In this document: positions 1 through 6,740 of the stretch, one piece after another
Position numbering within the stretch: position 1 is the stretch's first letter
Layout: each line of letters starts with the position of its first letter
Assembly: GCA_017629925.1 (NCBI GenBank)
Contig: JAGBWH010000028.1
Location: 1-15,316, forward strand
Direction of reading: 5' to 3'
Source: Clostridia bacterium
Lineage (GTDB): Bacteria > Bacillota > Clostridia > Oscillospirales > CAG-272
Length of the DNA stretch: 15,316 nt
The notes under the pieces: model-generated
Told to the model about the DNA's origin: nothing
Database searches by the model: none
What the model saw: the letters and a program-made list of their open reading frames with translations, nothing else
Made by a program: the position numbers and the translations under genes

Positions 1-267
1 CTTGCCGTATTCACGGGCGCTGTCGTCCTGGGCTTCTGTGACCAGACCGCCCAGATGATGTGCCATCAGCTGGCAGCCGTAGCAGATGCCGAAAATGGGA
101 ATATTGAGGTTGAAGATCTCGGGATCGACCTGAGGGGAGGTCTCGAGATAAACGCTGTTGGGGCCGCCGGTGAAGATGATGCCGATGGGATCAAACTCCT
201 TGATGGCCTCAATGGTGGTTGTGTAAGGCTTGACTTCGCAATATACATTGCACTCTCTGACACGGCG
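1..267 (-). other. guaA: GMP synthase (GuaA) glutaminase-domain fragment inside the chimeric ORF
   Basis: About 85 codons encode the part of GuaA that usually follows the N-terminal ILDFGGQYNQLIARRVREC region: [45 protein letters not shown]. GuaA converts XMP to GMP, and this domain releases ammonia from glutamine using the Cys in GICYG. Bases 1-240 are about 56% G+C (134/240), against 37% at 241-300 and 45-50% in the next two 60-base blocks. Glutamine is CAG in 3 of 3 codons and lysine AAG in 3 of 3. The exporter half of the same frame has CAA in 5 of 5 glutamine codons and mostly AAA for lysine. This points to a different source genome. The fragment lacks the true GuaA start and continues past the window edge. 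Confidence 0.85.
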
Positions 268-855
268 GTCAAAAGAGATGAGTTTCTTTTCAAAGTAAAA
301 GGAGAGCAAAACGGCAACGGGAACAATGGCAAGCACCAGCAATGCAAGTTTGGCATTGATAATCAGCATAGAAATGGTGGCGCCGACGATAAACGAGAGG
401 TTCCATATACCGTCCATAAAACTCCATGAAACGAGTGAGCCAATGCGGTTGGTATCACTCATAACACGGGCATGGATATAGCCCACGCTATTTTGATTAA
501 AATAGGAAAAAGATAGGGTTTGCAGATGATTAAAAGAGATACGCTTCATGTCTCTGCCCACATACATTTCCACACGGCAAGCGTGTTGGAAAGAAAAATA
601 GTTGGCTATCACTTGGACAAGGATCATGAGCACATACACCCAAATAAACCAAAAGAGACTATCCAGTTTTTTGGGAACGATAAAGTGATCCAGGGCATAG
701 CGTTGGAAGAGGGGCAGGAAAATATCCATCACACTACCCACTATGCCAAGGGTGACCATGAGCAAAATATTTTTGCCATAGGGACGAAGGTAGGGGACAA
801 GCTCCGGTATGCCAAACCATTTGAGATGGCGGACTTCATTTTTTCTTTCTTTCAT
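1..855 (-). CDS. Chimeric ORF: ABC exporter half-transporter N-terminus joined in frame to GMP synthase; open at window edge
   Basis: Starts with ATG at 855, with AGGAGG upstream (861-866), one base after the stop of the upstream exporter gene, so the two are co-transcribed. Residues 1 to about 196 are the transmembrane domain of a type IV ABC exporter: hydrophobic segments near 32-50, 66-86, 147-165 and 167-186, with the YFNQNSVG and RVMSDTNRI region typical of the YheH/BmrD side. At residues 197-203 (RRVRECN; 247-267) the homology changes. The rest, to the window edge, is the class I glutamine amidotransferase domain of GMP synthase, with GGPNSVY and the GICYG nucleophile elbow (Cys258). 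The exporter's own nucleotide-binding domain is missing, so this protein could not work as a transporter half. The frame is open at base 1. The first part is certain to be an exporter; the joined whole is probably not a real gene. Confidence 0.8.
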   Translation of the reverse strand, partial: MKERKNEVRHLKWFGIPELVPYLRPYGKNILLMVTLGIVGSVMDIFLPLFQRYALDHFIVPKKLDSLFWFIWVYVLMILVQVIANYFSFQHACRVEMYVGRDMKRISFNHLQTLSFSYFNQNSVGYIHARVMSDTNRIGSLVSWSFMDGIWNLSFIVGATISMLIINAKLALLVLAIVPVAVLLSFYFEKKLISFDRRVRECNVYCEVKPYTTTIEAIKEFDPIGIIFTGGPNSVYLETSPQVDPEIFNLNIPIFGICYGCQLMAHHLGGLVTEAQDDSAREYGK

Positions 856-856
856 G

Positions 857-2728
857 TCAGTCCTCCTTTCTGCTTTGGGCATCGGCGGATTGAAGGGCAA
901 AAATTTGACTGTAAATACCACCTTGCGCGAGCAAATCCTTGTGGCATCCTTCTTCGGCTATTTTGCCTTGGTCCATGACCAAAATATGGTCGGCTTGCAT
1001 GAGTGTGGTAATGCGGTGGGAAATGAGCACTACCGTAGCAGAGCCAAAATGACGGGAAAGCAACTCACGGATTTTGGCATCGGTGACCGCATCCACAGCA
1101 GAAAGCGAGTCGTCAAAAATCATAATGGGGGCATTTTGCAGTAACATTCTGGCAATGGCAGTTCTCTGCTTTTGCCCACCAGACAAGGTAACCCCTCGCT
1201 CACCTACCATGGTATCATAGCCTTCGGTCATGCCCTCGATGGTGTCATCAAGGCAAGCGGTTTCGGTCACACGGGCGAGGTCCTCGGGCGTGGTATGGTC
1301 TTGGGTGATGGTAATATTTTCGCCAATGGTGCGGGAAAATAGATAAGGTTCTTGCAAAACAATACCGATATTTTTACGCAGATAGACGCGGTCGATATCT
1401 CGTATATCCACGCCACCTATGGTAATGCTTCCCTGCTCTAGTTCCAGCAAGCGGTCAAGCAAATACATGAGCGTGGATTTTCCCGCACCTGTGGAGCCAA
1501 GAATACCAAGCACCGATCCGCCTTTGACAGTAAAAGAAACATCCTCTAAGACAGGGACTTTTTCATAGGCATAGGACACATGGGAAAAGACGATATCGCC
1601 TGAAAGTGACGGGGTGGCGGTGGCATCGTTTGCCTCCGGCTCAGCGTTCATAATCGCACGAATACGGTCAATAGACACCCCTGCTTTGCTCATCTCAGAC
1701 AGCACTCTGCCGAGCTGACGAACAGGCCAAACCAACATGGAATTGTAGGAGACAAAGGCAATGAAGGTGCCTTCTGTGAGTTGCCCATTGGCACCAAGGA
1801 TAGCGCCTGAGACAATAATCGTCATGACCTGAATGGCGGAAATCAGGTCGCCCGACATCCAGAAAATATTGAGGATACGGCAAAACTTGATCCAAGCGTT
1901 GGTATAATGCTGATTTTGCTTTTCAAAGCGTTCTTTTTCATAGGCTTCTCTGCCAAAGGCACGAACCACTCTCACGCCTGTCAAATTCTCTTGCGCGATG
2001 GTGGAGAGCACGCCCTCGTTTTCGTCACATTCTTCAAAATAGTGCGCGATTTTGGCGCGAAAAATGGTGGAGTAGCCAAGCACAATGGGGATAAAGCAGG
2101 CGGAGATAATGGCAAGCATCGTATGCATAGAAAACATACAAAACAGCGAAAAACTAATCAGCACCACAATACGAAAAACAGAGGTGAGTTGCTCGGAGAC
2201 GAAATTACGAATGGTATCCACGTCCGAGGTGGAGCGCTGAATGATATCCCCTGTTTGGTTTTTGGAATGCCAGCTATACGGCAATTTTTGCAGATGTGAG
2301 AAAATGGATTTTCGCATATGGAGCATCATGCTTTCAGATGCTTTGGCATTCGCATACATATTGATGTATTTGCCAAGTGCGCTGAACAGCCCCACAATGC
2401 CAATGGCAAGAGCCAGTATCCAAAGCGAGTCCGCAAGGCGCTCTACGCCGCCCAGTTTCTCTATGAGAGAAGCAACAAAAGGCGATACATCCATCTCCTC
2501 GCTTCCCAGCACATGGTCAACGGTAAAACTGATGATTTGGGGAATCAGCATTTCCATACTCGTAAGCAAAAAGGCGGCGAGGATGCTCAGGGCAAACCAC
2601 CGCTTGCTCCCCTTGAGAAAGAACACAAGCATGGAAGATTTTGTATAGTGTTTTATTTCTTTTTTCTTCATTGATGTGGATAGTAGTCGGTTGTCGATAT
2701 CTGTTTCGCCCTCCGACTTTTTTACCAT
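857..2728 (-). CDS. Heterodimeric ABC multidrug-type exporter, degenerate-site half (BmrC/YheI-like)
   Basis: A 623-residue fused permease/ATPase of the plasma membrane, probably exporting drugs or lipophilic compounds. About six membrane segments lie between residues 45 and 335. The nucleotide-binding domain follows: Walker [10 protein letters not shown] at 411-419, Q-loop Gln459, signature LSGGQ at 515-519, Walker B MIFDD at 536-540, switch His571. The residue after the Walker B Asp is Asp540 where active sites have Glu. From knowledge of the family (BmrC, TM287, LmrC), this marks the half carrying the non-hydrolytic site of a heterodimer; the partner is the next gene downstream. The start is uncertain: ATG 2728 has no clear ribosome binding site, and neither does the alternative ATG at 2671. 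The substrate cannot be told from sequence. Confidence 0.93.
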   Translation of the reverse strand: MVKKSEGETDIDNRLLSTSMKKKEIKHYTKSSMLVFFLKGSKRWFALSILAAFLLTSMEMLIPQIISFTVDHVLGSEEMDVSPFVASLIEKLGGVERLADSLWILALAIGIVGLFSALGKYINMYANAKASESMMLHMRKSIFSHLQKLPYSWHSKNQTGDIIQRSTSDVDTIRNFVSEQLTSVFRIVVLISFSLFCMFSMHTMLAIISACFIPIVLGYSTIFRAKIAHYFEECDENEGVLSTIAQENLTGVRVVRAFGREAYEKERFEKQNQHYTNAWIKFCRILNIFWMSGDLISAIQVMTIIVSGAILGANGQLTEGTFIAFVSYNSMLVWPVRQLGRVLSEMSKAGVSIDRIRAIMNAEPEANDATATPSLSGDIVFSHVSYAYEKVPVLEDVSFTVKGGSVLGILGSTGAGKSTLMYLLDRLLELEQGSITIGGVDIRDIDRVYLRKNIGIVLQEPYLFSRTIGENITITQDHTTPEDLARVTETACLDDTIEGMTEGYDTMVGERGVTLSGGQKQRTAIARMLLQNAPIMIFDDSLSAVDAVTDAKIRELLSRHFGSATVVLISHRITTLMQADHILVMDQGKIAEEGCHKDLLAQGGIYSQIFALQSADAQSRKED

Positions 2729-2737
2729 GACGAAACA

Positions 2738-2788
2738 ATTAGCCTATTATATACTCTATATTTTAACATATATTTATAGCAATTTCAA
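2738..2788 (-). promoter_or_regulatory. Promoter of the ABC exporter operon
   Basis: On the minus strand, TTGAAA (2788-2783), a 17-base spacer and TAAAAT (2765-2760) fit a sigma-A promoter. A perfect TATAAT also lies at 2751-2746 but has no good -35 at the right distance. The region is AT-rich and shared back to back with the promoter of the reductase gene. Predicted transcription begins near 2753, about 25 bases before the ATG. Confidence 0.55.
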
Positions 2789-2828
2789 TGTTTTTGAAAA
2801 ATTCTTGCTGTTTTTTTGGCAGGAAAAC

Positions 2829-2857
2829 TTGACCTTTTTGCATTTTTTGCATATACT
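2829..2857 (+). promoter_or_regulatory. Promoter of the flavodoxin-fold reductase gene
   Basis: TTGACC at 2829-2834, a 17-base spacer and TATACT at 2852-2857 form a near-consensus sigma-A promoter. The start of transcription would be near 2864, giving a leader of about 27 bases before ATG 2891. It is divergent from the exporter promoter, with about 40 bases between the -35 boxes. Confidence 0.75.
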
Positions 2858-2890
2858 ATATGTGATGAAATGAAAAATGGGGGAAAACAG

Positions 2891-3523
2891 ATGAAAGTTT
2901 TGCTAATTTGTGGTAGTCCGCACGAAAAAGGCTCTACACATACGGCGTTGTCCGAAGTTGCAAATACACTCATAGAAGAAGGCATTGAGGCAGAGATCGT
3001 ATGGCTGGGAAATGAGCCGATTGCCGGATGCAGAGGCTGTGGTGGTTGCCAAAAAACAGGAAAATGCGTCATAGATGATGTGGTCAATCGCCTGCTCCCG
3101 AAAATTATAGAAGCAGACGGCTACATATTCGGCTCGCCTGTGCATTATGCCAGCGCAAGCGGTGCGATGATCTCCTTTATGGATCGTCTGTTTTATGCAG
3201 GCAAGCGCAGCGGAACAAATCCCTTTTATCTCAAACCTGCGGCGGCGGTAGTCTCTGCCAGACGAGGAGGAACGACTGCCACTTTTGACCAACTCAACAA
3301 GTATTTTACCATCTCCGAGATGCCTATCATCTCTTCTCGCTACTGGAATATGGTGCATGGCAACACCCCCGACGAGGTCAAGCAGGACAGAGAGGGGCTT
3401 TACTGTATGCGCACTCTTGCCAGAAACATGGCATGGTTTTTGCGCCTAAAAGAAGCCGGTGAAAAGGCAGGCGTGCCACAGCCGAAAAAAGAAACGCCCG
3501 TTTCAACGAATTTTATTAGATAA
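2891..3523 (+). CDS. NADPH-dependent FMN reductase / iron-sulfur flavoprotein family protein
   Basis: A 210-residue flavodoxin-fold oxidoreductase. The N-terminal MKVLLICGSPHEKGST is the FMN phosphate-binding loop, and GSPVHYASASG (81-91) is the second conserved FMN loop. Between them, Cys47, Cys50, Cys53 and Cys59 form CX2CX2CX5C. This matches the compact 4Fe-4S motif of archaeal and clostridial Isf proteins, so it may pass electrons from ferredoxin to FMN; that role is inferred. I chose ATG 2891 over the in-frame upstream start at 2816 because the protein family begins there, the promoter lies at 2829-2857, and GGGGG sits just upstream. The gene is monocistronic, with a terminator directly after it. 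Its physiological acceptor is unknown. Confidence 0.88.
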   Translation: MKVLLICGSPHEKGSTHTALSEVANTLIEEGIEAEIVWLGNEPIAGCRGCGGCQKTGKCVIDDVVNRLLPKIIEADGYIFGSPVHYASASGAMISFMDRLFYAGKRSGTNPFYLKPAAAVVSARRGGTTATFDQLNKYFTISEMPIISSRYWNMVHGNTPDEVKQDREGLYCMRTLARNMAWFLRLKEAGEKAGVPQPKKETPVSTNFIR

Positions 3524-3527
3524 AAAT

Positions 3528-3575
3528 AAAAAAGAGAGAGCATTTCGGTATATCACCGATTTGTTCTCTCTTTTT
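3528..3575. terminator. Bidirectional intrinsic terminator between the reductase gene and metI
   Basis: An A-rich arm AAAAAGAGAGA (3529-3539) pairs with TCTCTCTTTTT (3565-3575). Inside, CGGT/ACCG closes an ATATC loop, with two mismatches in between. It gives a U-tract on both strands, so it can end the plus-strand reductase transcript (stop 3523) and the minus-strand met operon (stop 3614). Confidence 0.88.
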
Positions 3576-3613
3576 GCTCGCATGAGGGTTTTTCCTCGCC
3601 CAAAAAGCGTTTT

Positions 3614-4315
3614 TTAATGTTTTTGGCGTCGGTCAAGTTTAGAGGCAAGATAAGTGCCAATGCTTTGGAAGATTTGCACCAACAAAATCAGCACCACAAC
3701 CGCCAAAATCATGACGGGGTAGTTATAGCGATAGTAACCATAGTTAATCGCAATCTTACCCAGACCGTCACCACCGATGGCGGCGCTCATGGCGGTATAC
3801 CCTAAAATGGTGGTAATCGCAATGGTGAGGTTAGAGACAAGCGAGGGCACACATTCGGGGAGCATGACCTTCCAGATGATTTGAAAGGGTGTGGCACCCA
3901 TGCTTTGCGCCATTTCAATGATATTGGGATTGAGTTCGCGCAGGCTTGTTTCTACGAGTCGGGCAATGAAGGGAAAGGCGGCTATGACCAATGGCACCAT
4001 AAATGCCACAGTGCCAATGCGAGTGCCTGTGATGAGTTCGGAAAGGGGCATGACCACAATCATCAAAATAAGAAAAGGCACTGAGCGCAATACATTGATA
4101 ATACCATTGAGGATAGACAACACAAAGCGAGGCAAAGGCAAAACGCCGTTTTTATCCCCTGCCACTAAAAGCACGCCAAGGGGGAGACCTATAAGGACAG
4201 CAAAAAATGTGGCAAGCAAGGTCAAATAGGCGGTATCAAGCAAGGCGGCAGGAATTTCTTCTTGCAATACTTCAAGTGCCACTTGCCATTTTTCTTTTGT
4301 AAAGAGATTACCCAT
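3614..4315 (-). CDS. metI: Methionine ABC transporter permease
   Basis: A 233-residue inner-membrane permease of the MetNIQ importer. About five hydrophobic segments are seen (roughly residues 27-53, 75-95, 101-120, 162-184, 199-222). The cytoplasmic EAA loop, EMAQSMGATPFQIIWKVMLP (134-153), contacts the MetN ATPase. The sequence GYTAMSAAIGGDGLGKIAI is highly typical of MetI. Its ATG shares one base with the metN stop (TAATG), and GAGGAGG lies upstream inside metN, so translation is probably coupled. It is the last gene of the operon before the bidirectional terminator. Confidence 0.96.
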   Translation of the reverse strand: MGNLFTKEKWQVALEVLQEEIPAALLDTAYLTLLATFFAVLIGLPLGVLLVAGDKNGVLPLPRFVLSILNGIINVLRSVPFLILMIVVMPLSELITGTRIGTVAFMVPLVIAAFPFIARLVETSLRELNPNIIEMAQSMGATPFQIIWKVMLPECVPSLVSNLTIAITTILGYTAMSAAIGGDGLGKIAINYGYYRYNYPVMILAVVVLILLVQIFQSIGTYLASKLDRRQKH

Positions 4316-5319
4316 TATACATCCACCTCCTCTGCCAAAACATCCTCTCCGTTGGATAGGTAGGCAATCGCACGCTTCACCGTGCCTTCGTGGTCGGGCA
4401 GGCTGAGCAGCATTTTGCCATAAATTTTATCCCCAATGCAACGCGTGGAGGCATAGAGAATGTTAGCGGTAATACCTTCGTCCACCGCCATTTGGGTGAT
4501 GAGCGGTCTGCCTGTTTCTTCTGCCCCTCTGAATACCAAACGAATGATGCGTACATTTTGTTGAGTGGGCAAAATTTCGGTTTCTTCTTCGGGGAACACA
4601 AGGCGTTTGGCGGCTTGGGATTGGGGATGGGAAAATACCTCCGACACATCGCCTTCTTCGACCACATAGCCTTGGTCCAAAATTGCCACACGATTGCAGA
4701 TTTCCTCTACCACGCTCATTTGGTGGGTGATGACAATAACGGTAATACCCAATTTGCGGTTAATGTCTCGAATGAGTTCCAAGATGTCAGCGGTGGTTTT
4801 GGGATCAAGGGCACTTGTGGCTTCATCGCAAAGCAACACCTTAGGATTTGTAGCAAGGGCTCTGGCAATGGCAATACGCTGTTGCTGACCGCCTGAAAGT
4901 TGGGCGGGATAGGCATGGGCTTTGTCGGGCAGGCCTACAAGTTCAAGCAATGCCAATGCTTTTTCTTTTGCCTCTTTGCGACTGACATGAGCCAACTCCA
5001 AAGGAAAACAAATATTATCAAGGCAAGTTCTTTGCATGAGCAAATTGAAGCCTTGGAAAATCATGGTAATACTGCGGCGCATTTCTCTGAGGGCTTTAGG
5101 AGAAAGGCTTGTCATCTCCACACCGTCAATTGACACTTCGCCCTTGGTGGGGCGTTCAAGCAAATTGATACAGCGGACAAGGGTACTCTTCCCTGCACCG
5201 CTCATACCGATAATGCCATAGATATCCCCATCGGCAATGGTCAAATTGATGCCTTTTAATGCTTCTACCGTGCCATCTGCACCAGGGAAAGATTTGGATA
5301 AATTTCGAATTTCAATCAT
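4315..5319 (-). CDS. metN: Methionine ABC transporter ATP-binding protein with NIL domain
   Basis: A 334-residue ATPase. Walker A GMSGAGKST is at 38-46, Q-loop Gln89, signature LSGGQ at 141-145, Walker B VLLCDEATSALD at 161-172 with catalytic Glu166, and switch His199. Residues about 255-334 form the C-terminal NIL/ACT-like domain, which in E. coli MetN binds methionine and inhibits transport when the pool is full. The start at ATG 5319 (MIEIRNLSKSF) is preferred because AGGGAG lies 7 bases upstream and the family begins there. A TTG at 5343 would add eight residues but overlaps the stem of an intercistronic hairpin. It follows metQ by 71 bases. Confidence 0.96.
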   Translation of the reverse strand: MIEIRNLSKSFPGADGTVEALKGINLTIADGDIYGIIGMSGAGKSTLVRCINLLERPTKGEVSIDGVEMTSLSPKALREMRRSITMIFQGFNLLMQRTCLDNICFPLELAHVSRKEAKEKALALLELVGLPDKAHAYPAQLSGGQQQRIAIARALATNPKVLLCDEATSALDPKTTADILELIRDINRKLGITVIVITHQMSVVEEICNRVAILDQGYVVEEGDVSEVFSHPQSQAAKRLVFPEEETEILPTQQNVRIIRLVFRGAEETGRPLITQMAVDEGITANILYASTRCIGDKIYGKMLLSLPDHEGTVKRAIAYLSNGEDVLAEEVDV

Positions 5320-5342
5320 TCGTTTGCTCCCTAAAACAGCCA

Positions 5343-5376
5343 AAAATCTCCTGCGTCAAATGAGGCAGAAGATTTT
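5343..5376 (-). other. Intercistronic hairpin between metQ and metN
   Basis: On the minus strand, AAAATCTTCTGC and GCAGGAGATTTT form a 12-base-pair stem with one G-U pair around a 10-base loop. Only a short T run follows, so it is at best a weak terminator. Its place right after metQ suggests an mRNA-stabilising or partial-termination role that would give more binding protein than ATPase and permease. This role is inferred. Confidence 0.6.
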
Positions 5377-5390
5377 GGTGGTCGTAAAAA

Positions 5391-6245
5391 TTATTTTGTG
5401 ATGGCGTCAAGGCTGGATTGTTTGCCACCATAGATGCCCATGGGCTCTACATGAATGGCAGAAACGGAAACGATATGGGTGCCGTTTTGGGTGTTGAAAT
5501 CATCCATGTAGGGGACGTGTTGGAAATAGTTTGCGTCCACTTCACCGCTTTCAACGACCATATTGGGTTGCACATAGTCGGTGTATTCAATGATGTTCAA
5601 AGTGATGCCTTTTTGCGCCAAAATGGTTTTCGCAATTTTGAGAATTTCAGCATGGGGTGTGGGAGAAGCGGCGACGGTAATGGTTTGACCACTCAGCGCA
5701 TCATAATCAATGGAGCTGTCGTAACCATTTGTGGGATTTGCCACAACGCTGACAACGGCACCGCCGTATGTATTTTTGATAAAGTCTGCCACGGCTTGGC
5801 TTTCAAGTGCGGCTTTCAGGGCTTTGATTTTGGGAGAATTCTCTTGACCAGCTTTGCAGGAGAGAATGTTGCTGTATGCGGAGGCGCTATTTTCCAAGGA
5901 AAGTGCATCTGTTACAGGGTTAAGACCTGCGGGAAGCGCATAGTTTGAGTTGATGATGGCATAGTCAACGCTGCCGAGCAAGTTGGGTAGTTGAGCGGCT
6001 TCTACTTCTTCAAAGGTGATATTATAGGGGTTTTCTGTGATATCTCTGACGGTGGCGGTGATGCCAGCGCCTTCTTTGAGTTTGATATAGCCAAGGCTTT
6101 CGAGCAGAAGAAGCGCACGGGCTTCATTTGTGGTATCATTGGGTACGGCAATGGTAATGCCTTTATCTTTGCCACAAGAAGCAAAAGACAGGAGGGCGCA
6201 GGTGAGCAAAAGAACTGCCAGTGCGAATGTAAGTAGTTTTTTCAT
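5391..6245 (-). CDS. metQ: Methionine-binding lipoprotein
   Basis: A 284-residue NlpA/MetQ-family substrate-binding lipoprotein on the outer face of the membrane. The signal peptide is MKKLLTFALAVLLLTCALL, with lipobox FASC and lipidation at Cys24. Family landmarks include ITIAVPNDTTNEARAL, EVEAAQLPNLLGSVDYAIINSNYAL, and VESGEVDANYFQHVPYMDDFN near the C-terminal part. The start is fixed by AAGGAG eight bases before ATG 6245. It is the first transporter gene of metQNI and lies downstream of the leader-peptide attenuator. Close relatives bind L-Met; cystine or Met derivatives are also possible ligands. Confidence 0.96.
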   Translation of the reverse strand: MKKLLTFALAVLLLTCALLSFASCGKDKGITIAVPNDTTNEARALLLLESLGYIKLKEGAGITATVRDITENPYNITFEEVEAAQLPNLLGSVDYAIINSNYALPAGLNPVTDALSLENSASAYSNILSCKAGQENSPKIKALKAALESQAVADFIKNTYGGAVVSVVANPTNGYDSSIDYDALSGQTITVAASPTPHAEILKIAKTILAQKGITLNIIEYTDYVQPNMVVESGEVDANYFQHVPYMDDFNTQNGTHIVSVSAIHVEPMGIYGGKQSSLDAITK

Positions 6246-6312
6246 GATAAAATCTCCTTGAAATTTGAAAATATGTGAAAAAAAGATAATGGTTGAAAGT
6301 CAAAAGTGGGGG

Positions 6313-6375
6313 TTACATTCGGTCTAAACTCAGCACCACGGCATAAGAAAGGGCGAGGTGGGCTTTGACATTCAT
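6313..6375 (-). CDS. Second small leader ORF (20 aa) between attenuator terminator and metQ
   Basis: ATG 6375 is preceded by AAGGAG with an 8-base spacer, one of the better ribosome binding sites in the window. The peptide begins MNVKAHLALSY, has a hydrophobic middle (AVVLSL) and ends DRM just before TAA. It begins 27 bases after the terminator U-tract and ends 67 bases before metQ. I do not recognise the peptide. It may bring ribosomes onto the read-through mRNA, or be a second nascent-chain sensor; both are guesses. Confidence 0.5.
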   Translation of the reverse strand: MNVKAHLALSYAVVLSLDRM

Positions 6376-6401
6376 GTGTTGTTCTCCTTTTCATGTGTTA
6401 T

Positions 6402-6434
6402 AAAAAAACCGGAAAGCCTTTTTCGCTCTCCGGT
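6402..6434 (-). terminator. Attenuator terminator of the metQNI leader
   Basis: On the minus strand, ACCGGAGAGC pairs with GCTTTCCGGT over 10 base pairs (one G-U) around the 7-base loop GAAAAAG, followed directly by seven T. It lies upstream of all transporter genes and after the Met/Cys leader ORF, which is the place of an attenuator. Its 5' arm contains GGAGAG (6431-6426), which can instead pair with CTCTCC (6481-6476). Confidence 0.85.
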
Positions 6435-6470
6435 GAAACACCATTTTTTCTTATGCAAATGCTTCGCATC

Positions 6471-6538
6471 ACATGGGAGAGGTTATTCGGAAAAAGGCAT
6501 GAAGAAATAGGGGCACATGCACATGCACATTCCCATAT
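6471..6538 (-). promoter_or_regulatory. Alternative pairing segments of the met attenuator (regions 1 and 2)
   Basis: Region 1, ATATGGGA (6538-6531), lies within leader codons 10-12, just before the Met-Cys run. It pairs over 8 bases (one G-U) with region 2, TCCCATGT (6478-6471). Region 2 overlaps CTCTCC (6481-6476), which can pair with GGAGAG in the 5' arm of the terminator. The two pairings of region 2 exclude each other, and the second excludes the terminator. A small ATGC-GAA-GCAT hairpin (6469-6459) lies between regions 2 and 3. Confidence 0.6.
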
Positions 6539-6566
6539 CCATTTTTCTGGTCATGGTCTTTTTCAT
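6483..6566 (-). CDS. Met/Cys-rich regulatory leader peptide (27 aa) of the metQNI operon
   Basis: ATG 6566 follows AGGAAGGG (6583-6576) and ends with TAA at 6485-6483. Of 27 codons, eight are ATG and three TGC. Codons 13-18 read Met-Cys three times, and Met also occurs at 1, 5, 9, 11 and 23. The N-terminus is MKKTMTRK and the C-terminus PYFFMPFSE. Such a density of the cognate amino acid, ahead of a terminator and of a methionine importer, is the mark of a ribosome-stalling leader peptide. The stop codon lies directly before pairing region 2, so a terminating ribosome would cover that region. No SAM riboswitch core or T-box is seen here. The peptide itself probably has no function. Confidence 0.82.
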   Translation of the reverse strand: MKKTMTRKMDMGMCMCMCPYFFMPFSE

Positions 6567-6598
6567 GAAAGAATACCCTTCCTTTGTTTGATGGCACA

Positions 6599-6627
6599 AT
6601 TTTAACATAAAATGGGGTATTTGTCAA
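6599..6627 (-). promoter_or_regulatory. Promoter of the met leader and metQNI operon
   Basis: On the minus strand, a perfect TTGACA (6627-6622), 17-base spacer and TAAAAT (6604-6599) make a strong sigma-A promoter. Transcription would begin near 6592, about 26 bases before the leader peptide ATG. A strong constitutive promoter fits control by attenuation rather than by initiation. Confidence 0.85.
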
Positions 6628-6682
6628 TAGCAATTTCGGCATTTTTCGTAATGATTATGGCTGATTTTTGCCTATTTTGACT

Positions 6683-6706
6683 AAAAAATGCGGTCATGCA
6701 TATTTG
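6683..6706 (-). terminator. Possible weak terminator after eno
   Basis: On the minus strand, ATGC and GCAT form a short 4-base-pair stem around ATGACC, followed by six T. It is the only terminator-like site between eno (stop 6741) and the met promoter (6627). The stem is too short to be sure of. Confidence 0.25.
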
Positions 6707-6740
6707 AAGTAGAAATTAAATACAATGAAAAGGGTGAGTT

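Noticed and set aside
55..429. Plus-strand frame across the exporter/GuaA junction
   Set aside because: It is a shadow of the minus-strand frame, which shows clear homology on both sides of the junction.
5320..5343. TTG start adding eight residues to MetN
   Set aside because: The family begins MIEIRNLSK, AGGGAG is well placed for ATG 5319, and the TTG overlaps the end of the intercistronic stem.
6242..6394. A 50-codon minus-strand frame in the met leader whose stop overlaps the metQ start (ATGA)
   Set aside because: It has no ribosome binding site (its ATG lies right behind the terminator T-tract), and its composition is not protein-like. The overlapping 20-codon ORF at 6375-6313 has the good site. 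The ATGA overlap may be chance.
6513..6530. ATGTGC x3 as a microsatellite or simple repeat
   Set aside because: The three copies are in frame inside a short ORF with further Met codons outside the repeat, so a coding explanation is better.
6435..6592. SAM riboswitch or Met T-box in the metQNI leader
   Set aside because: I looked for the SAM-I core and for the T-box sequence and saw neither. A covariance-model scan would be decisive.
6393..6605. A 70-codon plus-strand frame with His-Ala-His repeats across the met leader
   Set aside because: It is the antisense of the ATGTGC repeats of the leader peptide. It has no promoter or ribosome binding site of its own, and all regulatory signals are on the minus strand.
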